Source: Anaerolineae bacterium (GTDB taxonomy: Bacteria; Chloroflexota; Anaerolineae; J102). Taken from it: DNA of 46,217 bases. Position 1 is the first letter of the stretch. Each line of letters begins with the position of its first letter. Position numbers and translations under genes: made by a program. This document shows positions 1 to 6,064 of the stretch, piece by piece. The stretch lies in the NCBI GenBank assembly GCA_027002405.1, contig JALWZT010000258.1, positions 1 to 46,217 of the forward strand. The letters run 5' to 3'. The notes under the pieces were generated by a model. That model did no database searches, was not told the DNA's origin, and was given only the letters and a program-made list of their open reading frames with translations.

Positions 1-178
1 TCGGGGCTGGGGGCCTTTGGCCGCCTGTCTGCCTGCGCAGACAGGCCCAACCGGGCGGAAAACATGTCCCCGAAGGGGGACATGCGGCGGAACGCCCCTA
101 GACCTGAATTTATTCGGCGTACTCGCGAGGGGGCAGCGAGGAAGCCCCCTCGGCGTACCGCGGTAAACCAACAGCATC
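1..178. mobile_element. Right part of R1 element (MITE-like), copy 1, truncated by window edge
   Basis: Positions 1-127 match 2818-2944 almost base for base (offset 2817), so this is a second copy of the R1 element described at 2760-2962. Its right terminus, read on the minus strand, begins GATGCTGTTGGTTTAC, matching the R1 terminal inverted repeat. It contains small hairpins (CATGTCCCC/GGGGACATG and GAGGGGGC/GCCCCCTC). Relative to the other copy it has about 35 extra bases at 128-163, bounded by CGGCGTAC direct repeats, so the other copy may have lost them by slippage. No coding potential is credible. Confidence 0.7.
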
Positions 179-250
179 CTGAACCCTCGGGCTCCGGGTA
201 CAAAGCCCTTTCGGGGCTCCCGTCGCCAGACCAATAGGTGCCAAGCGCCT

Positions 251-290
251 AACTCCTAATCCTAATCCCAATCCTAATCCTAATCCTATA
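251..290. repeat. CCTAAT hexamer array
   Basis: About six tandem CCTAAT/CCCAAT/CCTATA words lie just before the GTG start of the G5/3D protein. The same word occurs at 17540-17567, 17743-17769, 19232-19257 and 38112-38144, where it touches stop codons of minus-strand genes. The rest of 179-302 shows no gene; it has a CCCTCGGGCTCC-type GC-rich stretch. Confidence 0.75.
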
Positions 291-302
291 TCCAGATCGT
301 CC

Positions 303-1823
303 GTGACCGCACACTCTCCGCCTGCAAAGCGCCGTCGCGTCCGTTTGAGCCTGATCCTGTTCCTGCTGGGCATGAGCGCCTGGGGTCTGGCTCGCTGGCA
401 ACGCGCGGCCTTTCCTGTGACCCTGGTCATGGATGGCCAATCCCACACCCTTTTCACCCACGCGGCGGATCCCCCCACCATGCTGCGCACCCTGGGCTAC
501 CACCTGCGGCCCGAAGACCGGCTGGAAGCCCCCACGTGGGGCCCTGGCGCCCGGGTCATCCTTCATCGCGCCCGCCCTATCCAGGTGTTGGCCGATGGCC
601 ATTCCCGCACCATCTGGACCCGGGCCCACACCGCGGGCGAAGCTCTGGCCGACGCCCACATCGCCCTCGCGCCCGGGGACCGCATCCTTTTGGGCGATGT
701 CCAGATCACCCCGCAGACCCCCCTCCCTCCGCCCCAATGGCATCCTCCCGGGCATCGTCGCACCGCGCCCCCCTGGCTCCAAATCCCCACGTCCCTTCCA
801 CTCACCATCCTCCGGGCGCAACCCGTCCAGGTCGTAGGCCCTGGGGGGCTTGTGCACCCCTTCTGGACCCAGGCCGAGACCGTGGCGCAGGCCCTGGCCC
901 AAAACGACATCCCCCTACACCCCGGCGACCTCTCCTTTCCCCTTGCCGATTCCCCCCTCCAACCGGGGATGCGCATCCTTTTGCGTCCCGCAACCCCCAT
1001 TCACATCCAGGTGGGCCCCACCCTTCTGGACCTCCGCACCCGTCAGAAAACCGTGGGAGACGCCCTGCGCGAAGCGGGTCTGAACATCCAGGGCCAGGAC
1101 CAAGTCCATCCAGCCTTAGAAACCCCCATCCATCCCGACCAGACCATCCGGATCACCCGGGTTCGCGAGGCGATGGTCTACGAGGAAGAACTGCTGCCCT
1201 TTGAAACCGTGTGGGAGCCCGATGATACCTTGCTCATCGACACCCGCCGGGTGGGCCAGGAAGGACGGCCGGGTATCCTGCGTCGCCGTTTTCGTGTACG
1301 CTATGAAAATGGCCAGGAGGTCGCCCGCACCCTGGAAGATGAATGGGTGGCCCAGGAACCCCAACGCAAAGTCATCCTCTATGGCCGTAAGATCATCCCT
1401 CGCACAGCCATGACCCCGGATGGCCCTATCACCTATTGGCGCAAAATCCGGGCCTACACCACCTCCTACAGCCCCAGCCGCTCGGGCACAGACCCCTCGC
1501 TGCCCTGGTATGGACACACCCGCCTGGGCTTTAGGGCTGGCAAAGGGGTAGTAGGGGTCGATCCGTCTGTCATCAACATGGGGCAAAAACTTTACGTGCC
1601 GGGATATGGCTTCGCCATCGCCGGGGATACCGGCAACATCGCCGGCCGCCACGTGGATATGGGCTTTGACGACTGGAATTACGAATCCTGGCATTGGTGG
1701 AGCGACGTCTACCTGCTCTGGCCCCCGCCGCCGCCCTATGCCATCAACTACATCCTGCCCAATTGGCCCCGCTACAAAGGGAGCCGCAACCCCTACGCGG
1801 GCCTGGTGCAGGAAACGCCATGA
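303..1823 (+). CDS. Membrane-anchored DUF348/G5/3D-domain cell-wall protein (YabE/RpfB-like)
   Basis: A 506-residue protein starting with GTG. A basic N-terminus is followed by one hydrophobic helix (about residues 14-31), so the rest is probably outside the membrane. Four DUF348-like ubiquitin-fold repeats follow (about 38-80, 92-130, 172-212 and 232-275), then a G5 domain (about 288-363) and a C-terminal 3D domain (about 383-473). The 3D domain keeps its three aspartate motifs: VGVDPSVINMG, AGDTGN and GRHVDMGF. This domain order is that of B. subtilis YabE and resuscitation-promoting factors, which act on peptidoglycan; the 3D domain is the expected muralytic double-psi barrel. No Shine-Dalgarno is evident; the upstream bases are a CCTAAT array. 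A peptidoglycan-remodelling role is inferred from the family; the exact bond cleaved is unknown. Confidence 0.85.
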   Translation: MTAHSPPAKRRRVRLSLILFLLGMSAWGLARWQRAAFPVTLVMDGQSHTLFTHAADPPTMLRTLGYHLRPEDRLEAPTWGPGARVILHRARPIQVLADGHSRTIWTRAHTAGEALADAHIALAPGDRILLGDVQITPQTPLPPPQWHPPGHRRTAPPWLQIPTSLPLTILRAQPVQVVGPGGLVHPFWTQAETVAQALAQNDIPLHPGDLSFPLADSPLQPGMRILLRPATPIHIQVGPTLLDLRTRQKTVGDALREAGLNIQGQDQVHPALETPIHPDQTIRITRVREAMVYEEELLPFETVWEPDDTLLIDTRRVGQEGRPGILRRRFRVRYENGQEVARTLEDEWVAQEPQRKVILYGRKIIPRTAMTPDGPITYWRKIRAYTTSYSPSRSGTDPSLPWYGHTRLGFRAGKGVVGVDPSVINMGQKLYVPGYGFAIAGDTGNIAGRHVDMGFDDWNYESWHWWSDVYLLWPPPPPYAINYILPNWPRYKGSRNPYAGLVQETP

Positions 1824-1839
1824 CCCATCCCCGGCGAAA

Positions 1840-1868
1840 TTGTCCCCACGTGGATGCTGGGTTACAAT
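1840..1868 (+). promoter_or_regulatory. Sigma70-type promoter of the response regulator gene
   Basis: A -35 TTGTCC (1840-1845) and a -10 TACAAT (1863-1868) are separated by exactly 17 bases. The expected start of transcription, seven bases on, is the A of the ATG at 1875, so the transcript may be leaderless. Confidence 0.5.
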
Positions 1869-1874
1869 ATAGCC

Positions 1875-2585
1875 ATGAATACCAATCCTTATGCTGGCAA
1901 ATTGATCCTGGTGGTTGACGATGAACCACGCATGATCCGGTTCGTGCAATACAACCTGGAGCTGGAAGGGTTCCGGGTCATTACCGCCCATAACGGCCAG
2001 GAAGCGGTGGAAAAGGTACGCACCCAACTGCCCGATCTGGTGATCATGGACGTGATGATGCCCGAAATGGATGGGTTCGAAGCCCTGGAGCGCATCCGTC
2101 AGGTCTCTGACGTCCCCGTCATCATGCTTACGGTCAAAGGCGAGGATGAAGACAAGCATCTGGCTTTTAGCAGGGGTGCGGATGACTACCTGACCAAACC
2201 CTTCAGCCCTCAGGAATTGGTGGACCGGGTGAAGGCGGTGTTGCGCCGCACCCTGGGCCCCAACGCAGGGGAGGATCAAATCCTCAAGGTCGATGATCGT
2301 TTGCAGATCGATTTCGGCTCCCGAGAAGTCATCGTGGATGGCAAGCGCATCAGCCTGCGCCCCACCGAATGGCGCTTGCTCTATCATCTGGTCAAAAACG
2401 CGAACTGGGTCATGCCTGCGGAGCTGTTATTGCAAAAGGTATGGGGGTACGAATACAAAGATGATGTGCAGCTTCTACGGCTCTACATCGCATACTTGCG
2501 TAGCAAGATCGAAAAAGATACCAGCAACCCCCAATACATCCTCACGGAACGAGGCGTGGGCTATCGCTTTGTCATGCCCAAGTAA
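1875..2585 (+). CDS. OmpR/PhoB-family response regulator
   Basis: A 236-residue two-domain regulator. The receiver domain has the acidic pair DD (residues 15-16), phospho-acceptor Asp59 in VIMDVMM, Thr86 and Lys108 in the TKPF motif. The C-terminal winged helix shows the Trans_reg_C signature, ending in LRSKIEKD and RGVGYRF. It would be phosphorylated by a sensor kinase and bind DNA as a dimer; no histidine kinase is in the window, so partner and regulon are unknown. An in-frame ATG at 1854 would add seven residues but lies upstream of the predicted -10 box, and 1875 sits where transcription should begin. The gene follows the cell-wall protein by about 50 bases, so coregulation is possible. 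Confidence 0.93.
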   Translation: MNTNPYAGKLILVVDDEPRMIRFVQYNLELEGFRVITAHNGQEAVEKVRTQLPDLVIMDVMMPEMDGFEALERIRQVSDVPVIMLTVKGEDEDKHLAFSRGADDYLTKPFSPQELVDRVKAVLRRTLGPNAGEDQILKVDDRLQIDFGSREVIVDGKRISLRPTEWRLLYHLVKNANWVMPAELLLQKVWGYEYKDDVQLLRLYIAYLRSKIEKDTSNPQYILTERGVGYRFVMPK

Positions 2586-2668
2586 ATGATTTCCAATGCC
2601 ATCCTTTCTTCTGGTATACTTTGCTATACGTGGGTGTGTCCCAATTTCTTGGCAAGCATTTGCCGAGC

Positions 2669-2996
2669 GCCGGGGGATAAAGTCCCCCGGCTAAAAAACA
2701 GCGCCCCTACGGGGCTAGCCGGATTCATCCGGCGCCGTTCTGTAGCCCGGCGACTTCATGATACTGTTGGCAAACTCCATGCAGGCTGCTGGGCGCCTTG
2801 GCCCCGCCGACTCGAAGTCGGGGCTGGGGGCCTTTGGCCGCCTGTCTGCCTGCGCAGACAGGTCCAACCGGGCGGAAAACATGTCCCCGAAGGGGGACAT
2901 GCGGCGGAACGCCCTCAGACCTGAATTTATTCGGCGTACTCGCGCAGTAAACCAACAGGTTCACTTCATCGCCGGGCGGGCGTGGTAGACGCCAAA
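2669..2996. repeat. REP-like palindrome array RA1 (interrupted by an R1 element)
   Basis: After 80 bases with no visible feature comes a string of hairpins: GCCGGGGGA/TCCCCCGGC, GCCCC/GGGGC, GCCGGAT/ATCCGGC, and the left half of GCCCGGCGA/TCGCCGGGC. The last hairpin is split at its loop by the insertion at 2760-2962; its right half and the tail CGGGCGTGGTAGACGCC resume at 2970. Intact relatives lie at 5731-5795 and 17128-17245. The first hairpin is well placed to end transcription of the response regulator, but no T-run follows it. Confidence 0.8.
2760..2962. mobile_element. R1 element, MITE-like, full copy (203 bp)
   Basis: The ends are imperfect inverted repeats: GATACTGTTGGCAAAC on the left and, on the other strand, GAACCTGTTGGTTTAC on the right. 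It is flanked by the 7-bp direct repeat ACTTCAT (2753-2759 and 2963-2969), which in uninterrupted arrays occurs once, in the loop of the REP hairpin. The interior carries short hairpins and no believable reading frame. Other copies are at 1-178 and from 46143. It looks like a non-autonomous element moved by a transposase encoded elsewhere. Confidence 0.75.
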
Positions 2997-3029
2997 TTTC
3001 TGGAACGCACCCGCCATACGTAACTGACT

Positions 3030-3159
3030 TGACAATGTCATATGACGTCATTCCGAGGGAGCGGAGCGACCGAGGAATCTAGCGAAGCGCCCTTCGGGCT
3101 GGATTCCTCCTCCCTTCGGTCGTCGGAATGACGTGTTTAGAGGGAATTTGACATTGCCG
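3030..3159. mobile_element. E1 hairpin element (130 bp) with ATTCCGAGG-type stem
   Basis: A long hairpin (ACGTCATTCCGA at 3045-3056 pairing with TCGGAATGACGT at 3123-3134) lies within outer inverted repeats TGACAATGTCA and, on the other strand, CGGCAATGTCA. It is flanked by near-identical 8-bp repeats AACTGACT (3022-3029) and AACTGATT (3160-3167). The 90-bp inner hairpin recurs in inverted orientation at 29966-30055 with about three differences. Short ORFs here, typically reading SEGA/RSE-type peptides, are artefacts of the repeat. Confidence 0.65.
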
Positions 3160-3190
3160 AACTGATTACTGATTACTGATCACAGATCAC
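3160..3190. repeat. ACTGAT heptamer array (W1), upstream of dnaN
   Basis: Four tandem 7-bp words (ACTGATT, ACTGATT, ACTGATC, ACAGATC). This is the only W1 array in the window that is not placed 3' of a gene in the AGTRATC orientation. Bases 3191-3253 show nothing further apart from the dnaN leader. Confidence 0.8.
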
Positions 3191-3264
3191 TCTTCATCAC
3201 CGTCATCCCCGGGCAAAGCGCTTATGGTGCCCTTTCCCCATCGTTGACACCCTGGAGGTCATTC

Positions 3265-4416
3265 GTGCGCGTATCGGTTTTACAAGAAAATCTGGCTAAG
3301 GGCCTTGCCATTGTGGGTCGAGCCGTGGCCACCCGCAGCACGCTCCCCGTGCTCAACAATATCCTGCTCGAAACAGAGCACGCCCAGCTTAAGCTTTCGG
3401 CCATGGATATGGAGATCGCGATCAACTGTTGGGTGGGAGCCATGATTGAAGATGAAGGGCGTATTACGGTGCCCGCGCGGCTGCTGACCGACTTCGTCAA
3501 CTCCCTGCCCAAAGAACGGATCGACATGGTGTTGCAGCCCCGCACCCAGACTTTGCATCTCCGCTGCACCCACTACGAAGCCAATATCAAAGGCATCGAT
3601 GCCAATGAATTCCCCATCATCCCCACCTATCAAGGGGATATGGAAGCGCCCAGTGTGGAAGTCGCGCCGAATAAATTGCGCCGGATGATCGATCAGGTCG
3701 CGTTTGCCGCGTCCAAAGATGACAGTCGGCCCACATTCACCGGGGTTTACACCCATCTGGAAGGGGATAAGCTGACCATGGTGGCCACCGATGGCTTTCG
3801 GCTGGCTGTGCGCAGCACCTTGCTGGAAGAGCCCGCGTCCACGGGCATGGGGGTGATCATTCCTGCGCGCACCCTTTCGGAACTGGCCCGCATCATCGGC
3901 GCTTTGAACTTGAGCGATGAAGAGGGGGTCGAACTCATCTTCTCTCAAGCCCGTAACCAGATCATGTTCCACATGCCCGGGGTCGACTTGATAAGCCAGC
4001 TCATCGAAGCCAATTTCCCCGATTACCGCAAAATCATCCCCACCTCCTACAACACCCGGGCCGTGGTGGATTCTCATGAATTCCTCAATGCCATGAAAGT
4101 GGCCGACCTCTTTGCCCGGGACGCGGCCCGCTCTGTCAAAATCGCGCTGGAACCTGGGCAGCCGGGGAAGATCGTGCTCACTGCGACCAGCGCGGAATTG
4201 GGCGACAATGTGACAGAGATCGAGGCCATGATTGAAGGGGATGCCATGCACGCGACCTTCAATTCCAAATACATGATCGACGTGCTTTCGGTCATCGAAA
4301 CCCCTCAGGTGGCCTTCGAAGCGGTCTCGGCCACCCGGCCCGGGGTCTTCCGACCCGTGGGGGGCTCGCCCGAGGACGAATACGTCCACGTGATCATGCC
4401 CATGAGTCCGCGGTAA
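3265..4416 (+). CDS. dnaN: DNA polymerase III beta subunit (sliding clamp)
   Basis: A 383-residue clamp of normal family length, with the three-fold repeated clamp fold. It opens VRVSVLQENLAKGLAIVGRA, has SRPTFTGVYTHLEGDKLTMVATDGFRLAVR in the central domain and ends in VHVIMPMSPR, the usual VxxLIMPMR-like tail that lines the partner-binding pocket. It tethers DNA polymerase III to DNA. The start is GTG at 3265 because GGAGG (3254-3258) lies six bases upstream and the protein then aligns with family N-termini; an in-frame TTG at 3244 lacks this support. dnaA and recF are absent from the window, so the usual dnaA-dnaN-recF order is not visible. A glycosyltransferase follows 19 bases downstream. 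Confidence 0.96.
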   Translation: MRVSVLQENLAKGLAIVGRAVATRSTLPVLNNILLETEHAQLKLSAMDMEIAINCWVGAMIEDEGRITVPARLLTDFVNSLPKERIDMVLQPRTQTLHLRCTHYEANIKGIDANEFPIIPTYQGDMEAPSVEVAPNKLRRMIDQVAFAASKDDSRPTFTGVYTHLEGDKLTMVATDGFRLAVRSTLLEEPASTGMGVIIPARTLSELARIIGALNLSDEEGVELIFSQARNQIMFHMPGVDLISQLIEANFPDYRKIIPTSYNTRAVVDSHEFLNAMKVADLFARDAARSVKIALEPGQPGKIVLTATSAELGDNVTEIEAMIEGDAMHATFNSKYMIDVLSVIETPQVAFEAVSATRPGVFRPVGGSPEDEYVHVIMPMSPR

Positions 4417-4435
4417 AAACCTCCATGAATAGCTC

Positions 4436-5704
4436 ATGAGATCGCCCCCTCCCTTTCGTGTGCTCTATATGGACTTTGCACCCGCGGCCGGGGGCTCGTT
4501 GGTGAGCCTGGCTTCGCTTCTGCGGGGATTGGATTGGGACCAATGGCAACCGCACGTGGTGCTTTCGGAGCAAAATCCTTTCGATGAATTCGAGCGCATG
4601 GGCGTCCGGGTCCATCGCGTCCCCACCCCCCAGTGGGCCCATCTCATCCCTTCCGGCGCCCCGGGTTCTCCCTCGCGGCGTCCTCAAGCGGCTTCTCGGG
4701 TGCGCGACTGGGTGCGGAAATCCCCTCCCCTGGCCCCTTTGATCGCCCTTTTGGGCTCATGGCGGGGTTGGCGACGGCACACCCTGCCTTTGGCCCAAGC
4801 CCTGGCGCCCATTCTGGCAGCCTACCGCCCCCACCTGGTGCACCTCAACGATGCCCTCCCTCTGGTGCGCGCGGGGGTGTTGGCCGCGCAGCGGGCCGGG
4901 GTCCCCGTTGTCGTCCATACCCGTTCCTTTGTCTTTCCCACCTTTTGGGACCAACGCCGCCTGCTTCCCCGCGTCCAGGGATTCATTTTCATCTCCCAGG
5001 CCATTGCCCGGGCCCATCTGTCCCACATCCCCCACCCGCCCCTGTTCCGCGTCATTCCCAATCCGGTGGATACGAACCTTTTTCAATACCCTCGACCTCA
5101 TCCAGGCTTACGCCGCGAGCTGGGCCTCCCCGCGGAAGCTCCCCTGGTGGGGTTTATCGGACGTCTGGTGCCCTGGAAAGGTGCCCACATCTTCGTCGAA
5201 GCCCTGGCCCGTTTGCGGGCCTGGCATCCTCAGGTACGGGGGGTGGTGGTGGGTTCGGCCGATACCCCTCAAGCCCGGGCCTATGCCCAGGAACTGCGGG
5301 CCCGCAGTCAGGCCCTGGGCCTGGCATCCCACCTTTTCTGGTTGGGCCGACGCCAAGACACCCCTCGTATTTTGGCAGGGCTGGATATTCTGGCGCATTG
5401 CTCGGTGGAGCCCGAACCCTTCGGCCGCGTGATTATCGAAGGCATGGCCGCAGGCGTGCCGGTGGTGGCCAGCAAGGCCGGGGGCGCGGCCGAAATCATC
5501 CAGCATGGGGAAAATGGCCTGCTCACCCCTCCCGGAGACGCGGACGCCCTGGCCCGGGCCCTGCATACCCTGCTCAACGACCCCGAGCTCCGGGCCCGCC
5601 TGGCCGCACAAGGCCGACATACGGTGCAGGAACGGTACACCGTCGAAGCTCATGTCACGTCGGTGACCCGATTTTATGGGGAGATATGGGAAGAAAGAAA
5701 GTAA
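4436..5704 (+). CDS. Glycosyltransferase family 4 (GT-B fold)
   Basis: A 422-residue GT-B glycosyltransferase. The N-terminal acceptor domain begins VLYMDFAPAAGGSLVSLASL. The C-terminal nucleotide-sugar domain has GFIGRLVPWKGAHIFVEAL (about 236-255) and the E-x7-E motif in EPFGRVIIEGMAAGVPVVAS (about 325-344) followed by GGAAEII. GT4 enzymes are retaining and use NDP-sugars in the cytoplasm. The donor and acceptor cannot be told. It follows dnaN closely but no functional link is evident. The stop codon is the first TAA of an AGTRATC repeat array, so the C-terminus abuts repeat DNA. Confidence 0.9.
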   Translation: MRSPPPFRVLYMDFAPAAGGSLVSLASLLRGLDWDQWQPHVVLSEQNPFDEFERMGVRVHRVPTPQWAHLIPSGAPGSPSRRPQAASRVRDWVRKSPPLAPLIALLGSWRGWRRHTLPLAQALAPILAAYRPHLVHLNDALPLVRAGVLAAQRAGVPVVVHTRSFVFPTFWDQRRLLPRVQGFIFISQAIARAHLSHIPHPPLFRVIPNPVDTNLFQYPRPHPGLRRELGLPAEAPLVGFIGRLVPWKGAHIFVEALARLRAWHPQVRGVVVGSADTPQARAYAQELRARSQALGLASHLFWLGRRQDTPRILAGLDILAHCSVEPEPFGRVIIEGMAAGVPVVASKAGGAAEIIQHGENGLLTPPGDADALARALHTLLNDPELRARLAAQGRHTVQERYTVEAHVTSVTRFYGEIWEERK

Positions 5705-5730
5705 TCAGTGATCAGTGATCAGTAATCAGT
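5701..5730 (+). repeat. AGTRATC heptamer array (W1) at the glycosyltransferase stop codon
   Basis: Four 7-bp words (GTAATCA GTGATCA GTGATCA GTAATCA) start inside the stop codon of the + strand glycosyltransferase. The orientation relative to the gene is the same as in the arrays following the minus-strand genes. Confidence 0.85.
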
Positions 5731-5840
5731 TGCGGGGCTAGCCGGATTCATCCGGCGCCGTTTTTTAGCCCGGCGACTTCATCGCCGGGCGGGCGGGGTG
5801 GCCCCAGACCTCGGAGGTCTGCGCAGACCCTCCGAGGTCT
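5731..5840. repeat. REP-like array RA2, intact, with a 35-bp palindrome
   Basis: It reads GGGGCTAGCCGGATTCATCC, then GGCGCCGTTTTTTAGCCC and an uninterrupted GGCGACTTCATCGCC hairpin. This shows the pre-insertion target of R1. It is followed by a near-perfect palindrome (5806-5840) made of AGACCTCGGA and TCCGAGGTCT arms around TCTGCGCAGA. The remainder to 5950 is a GCAAGT-type word array (5848-5883) and a divergent fragment of the R2 end (5884-5940) with a GCCAT/ATGGC hairpin. A hairpin here probably ends the glycosyltransferase transcript. Confidence 0.8.
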
Positions 5841-5950
5841 CATGCTCATCTGCCACTTGCGACTTGCAAACCTGCAAACTGCGTCCCTATTTTCGTCGTT
5901 ATGGGGTGAGCCATCGCCCATGGCGACTGTTCCGTAAATAGAGCCTCGCG

Positions 5951-6064
5951 ACGTCATTCCGAGGGAGCGAAGCGACCGAGGAATCTAGCGAAGCGCAAAA
6001 AACACGGCATGGCGCTCGCTTCGCTCGCTAGATGCTTCGCTCCCTTCGGTCGCTCAGCATGACG
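5951..6064. repeat. ATTCCGAGG-type hairpin repeat
   Basis: The left arm starts ACGTCATTCCGAGGGAGCG and the right arm ends with the CTTCGGTCGCTCAGCATGACG half. Arms AGCGAAGCG and CGCTTCGCT pair internally. This is the sequence type that gives false SEGA/RSE peptides in many genomes. It overlaps the last codons of the membrane protein read from the other strand. Confidence 0.75.

Noticed and set aside
249-902. 217-residue minus-strand frame opposite the G5/3D protein
   Set aside because: Low-complexity Gly/Arg shadow frame ending in repeat-encoded IRIRIGIRIRS; no family features.
2586-2924. A 112-residue + strand open frame after the response regulator
   Set aside because: It is encoded by REP and R1 repeats, has no ribosome site, and its residues are those of repeat artefacts.
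3280-4437. Long minus-strand frame opposite dnaN (385 residues) and similar long antisense frames opposite other genes
   Set aside because: These are shadows caused by GC-rich codon use; dnaN itself has complete family motifs and a ribosome site.
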